The notes under the pieces were generated by a model. That model was given only the letters and a program-made list of their open reading frames with translations. It was not told the DNA's origin and ran no database searches. DNA of 64,000 nt. It comes from Azospirillum canadense. Lineage in GTDB: Bacteria; Pseudomonadota; Alphaproteobacteria; Azospirillales; Azospirillaceae. Shown piece after piece: positions 8,234 through 16,872 of this stretch; within the stretch, counting starts at the first letter, position 1, and each line of letters opens with the position of its first letter. The DNA is taken from NCBI RefSeq assembly GCF_025961225.1, contig NZ_JAOQNG010000010.1, positions 1,876,001 to 1,940,000 of the forward strand, written 5' to 3'. Position numbers and translations under genes: made by a program.

Positions 8234-9339
8234 TCAGCGCGGCGCATAGCGCTCGACCTCGTCGTTGCGGCCGCGAACCTTGTCCTGCATGTCGCCCAGC
8301 GTGCCGGCCGGCGCGGCGCCCTGCTGGCGCGCCTGCACGCGCTTGTTCTCGTCGTAGACGGCCTCGATGCCGAACCGGATGACCGGGTCGGATTCCGCCT
8401 GGTCCAGCGTGACGCCCTGGAAGCGGATTTCGCGGAAGTCGTTCATGAAATCGTGCTTGGCCGCGTCCTCCAGCTTCGCGATGAAGCGCGAGACCTCCAG
8501 CACGTGGCCCTCGGTGGACGGCAGCACCGCTCCCTCGATCACCAGCTTCTTGCGGACCACGTTGCTGGACCCGGCGACCGCCGCCTCGGTGGCCAGATAC
8601 ACGTCGGTCAGCCACATGCGCTGGTCGATGTTCCGGCCGATGATCAGGAACTTTTCCGTCCACAGCACCTTGTCGGCGCCGGCCTGGTCGGCCGGGCGCA
8701 GCGGCCCGGCCAGTCGCTGGTGCAGGCGGGTCGATTCGTCGAACACACGGGCGGTTTGTGAGGCGGCCGCGGCCCGCTGAGCCTCCAGCTCGTCGTTCTT
8801 CTGCATGGCCAGCATCAGCAGCAGGACGGTGAGCAGGCCGAACAGCGCGAAATAGGGACGGTCCTTGTTCGCCGCGCCAGCCCCATCCTCCCCGACGGCG
8901 TCTGACTCCGGGTCGGCGGCGGAACGGTTCATCAGCCGGTTCATCAGGGATTCCAGCGTCATGCCGCCGTTCCACGCCGCCGCGTCCGACCGGTCCGCGC
9001 GCTTGCGCCCGCGCATCCTCCGTTTGGGCCGACCGGTGGACGACCGCGCGGCGGAAGCCTCCGTCCCCTTCGCGGCGCGCAGGTCGGCCTTGGGCACCAG
9101 CCGTTGTTCGTGCAGGCTGTACTTGATCCGGCCGATCTCCAGGCCGGGGCCGGTGTCCTCCAGCAGGTTGACGCCGGGCTGGCCCACCGACGCGCAGAAC
9201 AGGTCGAAAATCCCCACCGCCGCGGGCTCGACCGGCAGATGCCGGGCCAGGAAATCCGCGAAGCCGGCAACGCGGTCGTGCGCGCCGAACAGCTCCAGCC
9301 GGTCCGGGCGGCCGGACGCCCGCTGGCTCTCGAAGAGAG
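8234..9339 (-). pseudogene. PilM/PilN (GspL-like) protein, 5' end lost at an IS element
   Basis: An open frame enters directly from the IS end at 9339 and runs 368 codons to 8234. The first part (RLELFGAHDRVAGFADFLAR, later AAVGIFDLFCASVGQPGVNL) looks like the C-terminal end of an actin-like PilM/GspL cytoplasmic domain. A basic linker and a membrane helix (PYFALFGLLTVLLLMLAM) follow, then a periplasmic PilN-like domain with a coiled region (ELEAQRAAAASQTAR). The actin-like N-terminal portion and the start codon are missing. A GTG at 9217 could start a shorter product. The gene precedes the PilO-like gene by 28 bases. Function is probably lost. Confidence 0.72.
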
Positions 9340-10161
9340 GGTGTCACGGGATAACGACGCATCCCATGTAATCGGCTCATTCTACGAGGAAGGGTCGATT
9401 TGGGTGAACGACCGTGGTGCCCGCGCTGCGGCAGCGTGCGGGTGGTGAAATCCGGCCACGTGCTGGGCAAACAACGTTGGTTGTGCCGCAGGTGCGGCTT
9501 CCAGTTCACGCGCCTGCCGGACACGACGGTGCCGGAGCCGACGAAGCAAGCGGCGGTGACGCTGTACGGGCATGGGCTGTCGTTGCGCGCCGTCGGCAAG
9601 TTGCTCGGCACGACCGGCCAGTCCGTGCTGCGTTGGGTCTGCCAGTATGTGGACCGGCATTGCTCCAAGCCGATTCCGGAGCCGGCCAACGTCATCGAGA
9701 TCGACGAGATGTGGCATTATCTCGGCTGCAAGGCGCAGAAACTCTGGATCTGGAAGGCGTACGACCGCGACAGAGGACGCCTGATCGACTGGGAATGCGG
9801 CAAGCGCGACGAAGCCACCTTCCGGCGTCTGTACGAGCGTCTGCAACGCTGGGGCGCACGCCTGTTTTGCACCGATCAGTTCGCCGTCTACGACACGGTT
9901 CTCCCGATCGGGCGGCATTATCAGGGCAAGGACCAGAGTGTCGCCCTGGAGCGCAACAATGGCCGCCAGCGGCATTGGGTCGGAACCTGCCGCCGCAAGT
10001 CGATCATCGTCTCCAAGAGCAAGGCCATGGTGAACCGCCGTATGGCCCTGTTTGCCCATCTCCATGGCAACGATGAGGCCCGGCCAGAAATGCACCGGCT
10101 TCCCGGCATTTCGCTCCAGCGCAAGGCTCTTGCCTAAACTGCGTCGTTACCCCGTGACACC
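9340..10161 (+). mobile_element. IS1-family insertion sequence, 822 bp
   Basis: Terminal inverted repeats: the left end is GGTGTCACGGGATAACGACG (9340-9359, continuing CA) and the right end (10140-10161) is the same in reverse complement except for one G for A, so 21 of 22 bases match. A single transposase gene fills the interior. The bases outside the ends (cgaagagag on the left, ttcaaggaa on the right) do not form the 8-9 bp duplication expected of IS1-type transposition. That points to a deletion or recombination after insertion. Confidence 0.9.
9400..10137 (+). CDS. IS1-family transposase, single-frame
   Basis: A 245-residue transposase. The N-terminus is a zinc finger, CPRCG then CRRCG, followed by a helix-turn-helix (GLSLRAVGKLLGTTGQSVLR). 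The catalytic domain shows IEIDEMW, FCTDQFAVYD and ERNNGRQRHW, the acidic DDE residues of IS1-type enzymes. Unlike classical IS1, which joins InsA and InsB by frameshifting, everything is in one frame. The start is a TTG at 9400 with GAGGAAGGG five bases before it. The gene fills the element and appears intact, so the copy may still be active. Confidence 0.92.
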   Translation: MGERPWCPRCGSVRVVKSGHVLGKQRWLCRRCGFQFTRLPDTTVPEPTKQAAVTLYGHGLSLRAVGKLLGTTGQSVLRWVCQYVDRHCSKPIPEPANVIEIDEMWHYLGCKAQKLWIWKAYDRDRGRLIDWECGKRDEATFRRLYERLQRWGARLFCTDQFAVYDTVLPIGRHYQGKDQSVALERNNGRQRHWVGTCRRKSIIVSKSKAMVNRRMALFAHLHGNDEARPEMHRLPGISLQRKALA

Positions 10162-10181
10162 TTCAAGGAAATCTGCTCTTT

Positions 10182-11000
10182 CTATTTTAGCGGGAAGGGG
10201 AAAACTGGAAGGAAGGCGGCCAAATCCTTGTCGAGTGCCAGGGCGATGGCGCCTCCGGCCGCGAGGAACGGGCCGAAGGGGAAGGCGGCGCGGCGGTCCA
10301 GGCGGCGGGTTGCGACCAGGACCACGCCGACGAGTGCGCCGATGGACGAGCCGAGGAACAGGGTCGCGCCCAACCCCTGCCAGCCGACCCAGGCGCCAAG
10401 GGCGCCCAGGAGCTTGGCGTCGCCGCGCCCCAGCGCCGGCCGTCCGTAGGCACGCTCCGCGAGCGCTTCGACAACCCGCAGCGCGAGGTAACCGGCGGCG
10501 GCTCCGCGCACGGAATCGGCCGGGCTGATGAACGGTCCGCCGCAGGAGGAAACCAGGAGTCCGGACCAGAGCAGCGTCAGGGACAGCGCGTCCGGGATCA
10601 GACCCGATTCCAGGTCGGTGACCGTGATGGCCAGCAGCAGCCACACGAACAGCGCCCCGGACAGCACGGCGACCGGGCCGGGGGGCAGCAGAAGGCCGAA
10701 CCCCACCGGCAGCAAGCCGCCCAGGATCTCCACCGCAGGGTAGCGCCAGCCGATGCGTCGGCCGCACCCGGCGCATCGTCCGCGCAGCAGGAGGAAGCTG
10801 ATCACCGGCACATTCTCCAGCGCGCGGACCGGGCGCCCGCAGCCGGGGCAGGCCGACGGCGGCCAAGCCAGGTCATAGCGCCCTTCGGCGCCATTCCCGG
10901 CGCGCTCGATCATGATTGGCAGGCGATGGATCACGACGTTCAGGAAACTGCCGACCATCACCCCCGCCAGAGCCAGGGCCATCCACCATTCGGCGCTCAT
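10182..11000 (-). CDS. A24 prepilin peptidase
   Basis: A 272-residue polytopic aspartic protease that cleaves the leader of type IV pilin-like proteins and methylates the new N-terminus. The N-terminal methylase-type cytoplasmic loop has two Cys pairs (CPGCG and CAGCG around residues 52-80) for zinc. The catalytic aspartates lie in ITVTDLESGLIPDAL and GRGDAKLLGALGAWVGW. Seven or eight membrane helices are apparent. The gene is full length, and its stop lies 20 bases from the IS right end, which separates it from the PilM/N remnant. It probably belonged to one pilus or type II secretion operon with those genes; the ATPase, platform protein and secretin are absent here. Confidence 0.9.
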   Translation of the reverse strand: MSAEWWMALALAGVMVGSFLNVVIHRLPIMIERAGNGAEGRYDLAWPPSACPGCGRPVRALENVPVISFLLLRGRCAGCGRRIGWRYPAVEILGGLLPVGFGLLLPPGPVAVLSGALFVWLLLAITVTDLESGLIPDALSLTLLWSGLLVSSCGGPFISPADSVRGAAAGYLALRVVEALAERAYGRPALGRGDAKLLGALGAWVGWQGLGATLFLGSSIGALVGVVLVATRRLDRRAAFPFGPFLAAGGAIALALDKDLAAFLPVFPFPLK

Positions 11001-11506
11001 TACTTCACCATTCCCCGTGGAGTAAAAAATAAAATTTCGATTGCTGGCTATGAATACTTATGAATGCAATGATCTTGATAACGCAATCATCGAAATTTTT
11101 AGGCTGTTCGGCAACAGTGCTGCGGAAATTTGACGCAAGGGCGCGCGAACGGAAAGTCGGAACTTGGCAATGGACCGGAACAGATCGGCAAGCGGGTACG
11201 AGGAAACGGTGGTGAGGCCCGCCCCCTCTGGGCAGGCCGGCGGGGACGCCGCCTTCGGGGGCGGTGCGGATCTGCCGGGCGCGCCGGGCCCGCAAGCGTC
11301 GGCCTTCGCGGTGGCGGGGGTTGCGGTCCAGTGCGGTGGCATGCGAGTTCTGCGCGAAGAAGGCGGGAGAAAAACCGGAATGAGCGACCGTTCGAACTCC
11401 CCCGACGCCACCACCCGACAGCCCAGACGGGATCGGATAGCCGACCTCACCGGGGCGGTTTGGCCGCCCGGCGTGGTAGGGCGGATCGCGGTGCGGCGGG
11501 CGCCGG
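11001..11506. other. Intergenic region with an AT-rich inverted repeat
   Basis: I see no convincing gene in these 506 bases. The first 100 are AT-rich and hold a perfect 11-bp inverted repeat, AAAATTTCGAT (11031-11041) and ATCGAAATTTT (11089-11099), just upstream of the prepilin peptidase start; this is a likely promoter or operator region for that gene. The rest is GC-rich and featureless; a plus-strand frame there (from 11164) has no recognisable domain and runs antisense into the LacI gene. Confidence 0.5.
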
Positions 11507-12601
11507 TCAGCTGGTCGCCCGCTCCACGATGTCGAAGCCGACGTCGACCACCTTTGGCGAGACCGGGTCCCCCGCCAGCCGCTTCAGCAGCATCTCCGCG
11601 GCGAGGCGGCCGACGGTGAAGCGGTCCACCCGGACGGTGCTGAGCGGGGGCGAGGTGTAGGCGGCGAAATCCAGGTCGCCGAAGCCGATGACCGCGATGT
11701 CCTGCGGCACCGACAGCCCGCGTGCCTGCGCCTCCAGCAGCACGCCGTGCGCCATGGCGTCGGAGCTGGCGTGGATGGCGCCGCGGAATCCCTGGTCCAC
11801 CAGTTCGCCCAGCACCTTGCGGCCCATGGACAGGCTGCTGGGGGCCGGGGTGGGCACGGTGGTGACGTCGGTGACGCCGAGCTTGGCGAGCGCGGAGACG
11901 ACGCCGTCGCGGCGGATCATGGCGCGCTCGTCGTCGGCGCTGATCACGGCGATCCGCCGGTAACCCTTGCCGTAAAGATATTCGCCCAGCCGCTCGCCGA
12001 CCGCCCTGTGCGAGAAGCCCACGGCCATGTCGATCGGCTTGTGCGACAGATCCCAGGTCTCGACGATCGGGATCTTCGCCGCGCGCAGCTGCCGCCGGGT
12101 CTCCGCCGAATGGCTGGTGCCGGTGAGGTAGAGCGCGTCCGGTCGGCGGCTGAGGATGGCGTGGACCAGGCTGTCCTCGCGCTCCGTCGGGTAGCTCGAC
12201 AGGCCCAGCAGCATCTGGTAGCCGTCGGCGGCCAGCCGGTCGCTGAAGGACTGGATCGCGTGCGAGAACATCACGTGGGTCAGCGTCGGAACCACCGCGG
12301 CCACCAGCTTCGTCTTGCTCGACGCCAGGCCGCCGGCAAGGAGGTTGGGCACGTAGCCCGTCTCCGAGATCGCCTTGCGGACGATCTCCCGGATCTCCGG
12401 CGTCACCGATTCGGGCCGGTTGACCACGCGCGACACGGACATCATCGAGACGCCCGCCAGCTTCGCCACATCCTCCAGTGTCACGCGCCCGCTGGACGGA
12501 CGCGTGCCCCGGGTCCCAGCGGCCTTGGCGGCGGCCTTGGCCGGTTCGGTGCCTTTCTTGGCCGCACCGCGGCGGGGGGGAAGGGTCGGTGTGTCGGACA
12601 A
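11507..12601 (-). CDS. LacI-family repressor of the aldarate operon
   Basis: A 364-residue regulator. A basic, Ala/Lys-rich leader (1-38) precedes the helix-turn-helix VTLEDVAKLAGVSMMSVSRV (about 40-59) and hinge helix NLLAGGLASSKT. The rest is the two-lobed periplasmic-binding-like effector domain, most like the GntR (gluconate) subgroup of LacI. It is transcribed away from the glucarate/galactarate genes. The shared 354-base spacer contains four AGCGCT-centred sites. The likely model is repression of gudP and its operon in the absence of glucarate, galactarate or a catabolite; the inducer is not readable from sequence. The 38-residue extension before the DNA-binding domain is longer than usual. 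Confidence 0.9.
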   Translation of the reverse strand: MSDTPTLPPRRGAAKKGTEPAKAAAKAAGTRGTRPSSGRVTLEDVAKLAGVSMMSVSRVVNRPESVTPEIREIVRKAISETGYVPNLLAGGLASSKTKLVAAVVPTLTHVMFSHAIQSFSDRLAADGYQMLLGLSSYPTEREDSLVHAILSRRPDALYLTGTSHSAETRRQLRAAKIPIVETWDLSHKPIDMAVGFSHRAVGERLGEYLYGKGYRRIAVISADDERAMIRRDGVVSALAKLGVTDVTTVPTPAPSSLSMGRKVLGELVDQGFRGAIHASSDAMAHGVLLEAQARGLSVPQDIAVIGFGDLDFAAYTSPPLSTVRVDRFTVGRLAAEMLLKRLAGDPVSPKVVDVGFDIVERATS

Positions 12602-12797
12602 GCGCGCGCCTCAGGATGTACGGTCCTAGATACGTGGTGCGGCCGGAAGGCGCAAGAAAGTCCGCCGGACGATCGTCGTCCGGCATCTCTCCCGGTCGGA
12701 CAGGGCCTTTTGGGAAAACTCCGCGGCATCAACAGTTTGTCGGAAGCGCTGTAGGAAAATGCGGATAGACCGTTGAAGACCCCTTGCGCCCGGGTTC

Positions 12798-12880
12798 GGG
12801 TAGCGCTAACAATCACAGCGCTGTTGTGAGCGCTAACAAAGATGTGCGCGCCGACGGCGGGATGAAAGGGAGCGCTAACA
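12798..12880. promoter_or_regulatory. Four AGCGCT-centred LacI-type operators
   Basis: AGCGCTAACA occurs three times in direct orientation (12802-12811, 12829-12838, 12871-12880). A fourth centre, ACAGCGCTGTTG, is at 12815-12826. All resemble the TGTTAGCGCTAACA-type palindrome bound by GntR-like LacI proteins. The AGCGCT cores begin at 12802, 12817, 12829 and 12871. The cluster lies 76-158 bases before the gudP start, inside the divergent spacer (12602-12955), which holds no gene. Confidence 0.8.
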
Positions 12881-12955
12881 GAGGCGCCCGATCCATCGTT
12901 TTCGCACGCCCACAAAGAAGGGGCGGCGAAAGGGCAAGAACCTGGAGGAGCCCAG

Positions 12956-14341
12956 ATGAGTGTTCAAACAGTGAACAATATGACGGATACGGCCCAATCT
13001 TCGGCGGCCGCGGCCGGCGCCATGGCGGCGACGAAGACCCGCGTGCGCTGGATGATCGTCGTGATGCTGTTCGTCGTCACCGCGATCAACTACGCCGACC
13101 GCGCCACGCTGTCGATCGCCGGCCCTGTCCTGTCGAAGGAGCTGGGCCTCAACGCCGCGGAGATGGGCTTCATCTTCTCCGCCTTCGGCTGGGCCTATGT
13201 GCTGGGGCAGTTGCCCGGCGGCTGGCTGCTCGACCGCTTCGGGTCGAAGATCATCTACGCGCTCAGCATCTTCACCTGGTCCGTCTTTACCCTGATGCAG
13301 GGCTTCGTCGGCTTCCTGGCCGGCGGGGCCGCCGTCGCGGTGCTGTTCGCCCTGCGCTTCGCGGTCGGCCTTGCGGAGGCGCCGTCCTTCCCGGGCAACA
13401 GCCGCGTGGTGGCCGCCTGGTTCCCCGGGCACGAGCGCGCGACCGCGTCGGCCATCTTCAACTCTGCCCAGTATTTCGCGACGGTGATCTTCGCGCCGCT
13501 GATGGGCTGGCTGACCCATTCCTTCGGCTGGCCCTGGGCCTTCGGCGTCATGGGCGGGCTCGGCATCATCGTCGCCGGTGTGTGGCTGAAGACGGTCTAC
13601 GCGCCGAAGGACCATCCCTCGGTCAATCAGGCGGAGCTTGACTACATCGCCGCGGGCGGCGGCCTGATCAACATGGACGACAGCCAGAAGAAGGCGACGT
13701 CTGCGGTCCAAAGTGGCGCGAAGTGGGATTACATCCGCCAGCTCTTTGCCAACCGCATGATGGTCGGCATCTTCCTCGGCCAGTTCTGCATCAACGCCAT
13801 CACCTACTTCTTCATCACGTGGTTCCCGGTCTATCTGGTCCAGGCCCGCGGTATGTCGATCCTGAACGCCGGCTTCGTCGCCTCCATCCCGGCCATCTGC
13901 GGCTTCGTCGGCGGCATCCTGGGCGGCGTGCTGTCGGATGCCATGCTGCGCAAGGGCTTCTCCCTGACCTCGGCGCGCAAGACGCCGATCGTGCTGGGCA
14001 TGCTGATGTCCATGGCGATGATCGCCTGCAACTACACCGACGTGCAGTGGATCGTCGTGGCGCTGATGGCGCTGGCCTTCTTCGGCAAGGGCATCGGGGC
14101 GCTGGGCTGGGCGGTCATGTCCGACTGCGCGCCGAAGGAGATCACCGGCCTCAGCGGCGGCGTGTTCAACATGTGCGGCAACCTGTCGTCGATCTCCACA
14201 CCGATCGTCATCGGCTACATCATCCAGACCTCGGGCTCCTTCAACGGCGCGCTGGTCTTTGTCGGCGCCAACGCCCTGATCGCCGCGGTCAGCTATCTCG
14301 TCGTCGTCGGCGAGATCAAGCGGATGGAACTGAAGAAGTAA
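12956..14341 (+). CDS. gudP: MFS D-glucarate/galactarate transporter
   Basis: A 461-residue major facilitator with about 12 membrane helices. Characteristic family segments are INYADRATLSIAGPVLSKEL in helix 1 and GWAYVLGQLPGGWLLDRFGS at the helix 2-3 loop, as in the anion:cation symporter family members GudP and GarP. It should import glucarate or galactarate by proton symport across the inner membrane. The first 25 residues are a longer hydrophilic leader. GGAGGAG sits five bases before the ATG. It is the first gene of the aldarate operon and stands directly behind the operator cluster, so it sets substrate entry for all the downstream enzymes. Confidence 0.88.
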   Translation: MSVQTVNNMTDTAQSSAAAAGAMAATKTRVRWMIVVMLFVVTAINYADRATLSIAGPVLSKELGLNAAEMGFIFSAFGWAYVLGQLPGGWLLDRFGSKIIYALSIFTWSVFTLMQGFVGFLAGGAAVAVLFALRFAVGLAEAPSFPGNSRVVAAWFPGHERATASAIFNSAQYFATVIFAPLMGWLTHSFGWPWAFGVMGGLGIIVAGVWLKTVYAPKDHPSVNQAELDYIAAGGGLINMDDSQKKATSAVQSGAKWDYIRQLFANRMMVGIFLGQFCINAITYFFITWFPVYLVQARGMSILNAGFVASIPAICGFVGGILGGVLSDAMLRKGFSLTSARKTPIVLGMLMSMAMIACNYTDVQWIVVALMALAFFGKGIGALGWAVMSDCAPKEITGLSGGVFNMCGNLSSISTPIVIGYIIQTSGSFNGALVFVGANALIAAVSYLVVVGEIKRMELKK

Positions 14342-14375
14342 ACCCCCGCCCATTTCCACGAAGAAGGGTTCCGCG

Positions 14376-15452
14376 ATGTACATCGGCGAGCAGCTGATCA
14401 ACCCCACCGACGCGCGCCTGCGCCTGTCCGCGCAGCTGGGCTCCAAGGGCATCGTCATCGACAGCCGGCCCAACAACCCGGTCATCGGCGAGGATGGCCT
14501 GTGGGACGGCCGGAAGGTGGCGGCCCAGCGCCAGTGGGTGGAAGGCTTCGGCCTCAGCCTCGACTGCCTGGCGCTGGACGTCGGCTCCATCCTGCTCGAC
14601 AGCCTGCGCGCGCCGGAGAAGGCCGCGGCCACGGCGGAGCGGCTGCGCCACAACATCCGCGCCGCCGCCGACGGCGGGGTGGACACGGTGAAGTACACGG
14701 TCGCCATGGTCGGCATCACCCGCACCGGCGTGGTGGACGGGCGCGGCGGCATGAAGTGCAGCACCTTCCAGGCCGCCGAGTACAAAGCGGAGAACGACGC
14801 CCGCTTCTCCTACTGGGGCACCGTCCTGCCGGAGGATGAGACCGGCACCAAGGCCTCTCCGGTGGAGTCCCGCGGTGCGCCGGAGACCTGCGGGCAGGTG
14901 ATGGCGAGCGAGGCCGGCGGCGTGTCGGAAGCCGAAGGCTGGCGTGCCATCGAATACTTGGTGGAAGCCATCCTGCCGACCGCGGAAAAGGCCGGCGTGA
15001 AGCTGGCCTGCCACCCGCACGACCCGGCCTATCCGCCGGGGGGCCTGAACGGCGTGCACCATGTGCTGGGCTCGCTCGACGGCCTGCGCCGCTTCGTCAA
15101 CCTGGCGCCCGGCAGCAAGTCGCTCGGCTTCAACTTCTGCCAGGGCACCATCGCCGAGATGTCGCGCAACCCGACGGAGACGGTGCTGGAGGCGATCCGC
15201 GAGTTCGGCCCGCAGAACCGCATCTTCATGGTCCATTTCCGCAACATCAAGGGCGGCTACCTGGACTTCCGCGAGGCGTTGCCGGACGAGGGCTCGGTCG
15301 ACATGGCCGCCTGCGTCCGCGCCTATAGGGAGGTCGGGTACCAGGGCATCCTCTGCCCCGACCACGTCCCCTTCTCCGACGTCGATCCGGACCGCGAGCG
15401 CTTCTTCGCCTTTGCGCTCGGCTACACCCAGGCCCTGCTTCAGGCCGCCTGA
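14376..15452 (+). CDS. Mannonate dehydratase-like TIM-barrel protein
   Basis: A 358-residue protein of the UxuA/xylose-isomerase-like barrel superfamily. The metal-site segments typical of UxuA are visible: ACHPHDPAYPPGGLNGVHHV, LGFNFCQGTIAEM, MVHFRNIKGGYLDF and GILCPDHVPF near the end. The length agrees with bacterial UxuA (about 350-395). UxuA removes water from D-mannonate to give 2-keto-3-deoxygluconate. Position second in a glucarate/galactarate operon hints at a related sugar acid or an epimerase role instead. The gene lies 34 bases after gudP and 35 before gudD, so it is co-transcribed. I am confident of the fold, less of the substrate. Confidence 0.72.
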   Translation: MYIGEQLINPTDARLRLSAQLGSKGIVIDSRPNNPVIGEDGLWDGRKVAAQRQWVEGFGLSLDCLALDVGSILLDSLRAPEKAAATAERLRHNIRAAADGGVDTVKYTVAMVGITRTGVVDGRGGMKCSTFQAAEYKAENDARFSYWGTVLPEDETGTKASPVESRGAPETCGQVMASEAGGVSEAEGWRAIEYLVEAILPTAEKAGVKLACHPHDPAYPPGGLNGVHHVLGSLDGLRRFVNLAPGSKSLGFNFCQGTIAEMSRNPTETVLEAIREFGPQNRIFMVHFRNIKGGYLDFREALPDEGSVDMAACVRAYREVGYQGILCPDHVPFSDVDPDRERFFAFALGYTQALLQAA

Positions 15453-15487
15453 CGGTCCCCCACGCACCCCATTCAGGACGTTGAATC

Positions 15488-16822
15488 ATGAGCGCTTCCT
15501 CTTCGCCTAAGGTCACTGAGATGCTCGTCGTGCCGGTCGCCGGCCATGACGACATGCTGCTCAACCTGTCCGGCGCGCACGCCCCCTTCTTCACCCGCAA
15601 CGTGGTGATCCTGAAGGACAGCGCGGGGCACACCGGCGTCGGCGAGGTGCCCGGCGGCGAGAAGATCCGCCAGACGCTGGAGGATGCCCGCCCGCTGGTC
15701 GTCGGCCAGCCGATCGGCGCCTACAACAACGTCCTGAACAGCGTGCGCCGCCAGTTCGCCGACCGCGACGCCGGCGGCCGGGGGTTTCAGACCTTCGACC
15801 TGCGCACCACCATCCACGCGGTGACCGCGCTGGAGGCCTCGCTGCTCGACCTGCTCGGCCAGTTCCTGGAGGTGCCGGTGGCGGCCCTGCTGGGCGAGGG
15901 CCAGCAGCGCGACGCGGTGGAGATGCTGGGCTACCTGTTCTACGTCGGCGACCGCAACAGGACGAACCTGCCCTATCGCAGCGAGCCGGACGCCAAGGAC
16001 GACTGGTTCCGCCTGCGCCACGAAGAAGCCCTGACGCCGGAGGCCGTGGTGCGGCTGGCCGAGGCCGCCCACGCCCGCTACGGCTTCAACGACTTCAAGC
16101 TGAAGGGCGGCGTGCTGGCCGGCGAGGAGGAGATCGAGGCGGTCACCGCACTCGCCAAGCGTTTCCCGGACGCCCGCATCACGCTCGACCCCAACGGCGC
16201 CTGGTCGCTGGAGGAGGCGATCCGCCTGTGCAAGGGCCGGGGGGACGTGCTGGCCTACGCCGAGGATCCCTGCGGTGCCGAGAAGGGCTACTCAGGGCGC
16301 GAGGTGATGGCGGAGTTCCGCCGCGCCACCGGCCTGCCGACCGCCACCAATATGATCGCCACTGACTGGCGCCAGATGGGCCACGCGATCCAGCTGCAGT
16401 CCGTGGACATCCCGCTGGCCGACCCGCATTTCTGGACCATGCAGGGCTCCGTCCGCGTCGCCCAGATGTGCCACGAGTGGGGGCTGACCTGGGGCTCGCA
16501 CTCCAACAACCACTTCGACATCTCGCTGGCGATGTTCACCCATGTCGCCGCCGCGGCGCCGGGCAAGATCACGGCCATCGACACCCACTGGATCTGGCAG
16601 GACGGCCAACGCCTGACCAAGGAACCGTTCCAGATCCGGGGTGGCCTGGTCGCCGTGCCGAAAAAGCCGGGTCTGGGCGTGGAGATCGACATGGCCGAAT
16701 TGGAGAAGGCGCACGAACTCTACAAGGAGCGGGGCCTGGGCGCGCGCGACGACGCCATCGCCATGCAGTTCCTGGTCCCCGACTGGACCTTCGACAACAA
16801 GCGTCCTTGCCTCGTGCGGTGA
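15488..16822 (+). CDS. gudD: Glucarate dehydratase
   Basis: A 444-residue enolase-superfamily enzyme that converts D-glucarate (and L-idarate) to 5-keto-4-deoxyglucarate. The substrate-binding cap is at the N-terminus with NLSGAHAPFFTRNVVIL. The barrel carries the Lys pair NDFKLKGG, the metal-binding LDPNGAWSL and YAEDPCG, and the catalytic WGSHSNNHFDISLAMFTHV segment. NMIATDWRQM is also typical of GudD. The length matches E. coli GudD (446). It follows the UxuA-like gene and precedes garR, so its product passes to the GarL-type aldolase encoded 2.3 kb downstream. Confidence 0.95.
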   Translation: MSASSSPKVTEMLVVPVAGHDDMLLNLSGAHAPFFTRNVVILKDSAGHTGVGEVPGGEKIRQTLEDARPLVVGQPIGAYNNVLNSVRRQFADRDAGGRGFQTFDLRTTIHAVTALEASLLDLLGQFLEVPVAALLGEGQQRDAVEMLGYLFYVGDRNRTNLPYRSEPDAKDDWFRLRHEEALTPEAVVRLAEAAHARYGFNDFKLKGGVLAGEEEIEAVTALAKRFPDARITLDPNGAWSLEEAIRLCKGRGDVLAYAEDPCGAEKGYSGREVMAEFRRATGLPTATNMIATDWRQMGHAIQLQSVDIPLADPHFWTMQGSVRVAQMCHEWGLTWGSHSNNHFDISLAMFTHVAAAAPGKITAIDTHWIWQDGQRLTKEPFQIRGGLVAVPKKPGLGVEIDMAELEKAHELYKERGLGARDDAIAMQFLVPDWTFDNKRPCLVR

Positions 16823-16872
16823 CGCACAATCAATGGAAGCGCTGAGACACAACCAATAAACGAGGAATGACC

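Noticed and set aside
11164..11619. Plus-strand frame of 151 codons between prepilin peptidase and LacI
   Set aside because: No family match or ribosome site; it overlaps the 3' end of the LacI gene in antisense and is rich in Gly/Arg/Ala as expected of chance frames.
12875..14785. 636-codon minus-strand frame opposite gudP
   Set aside because: It is antisense to a transporter with clear membrane helices and to the operator region.
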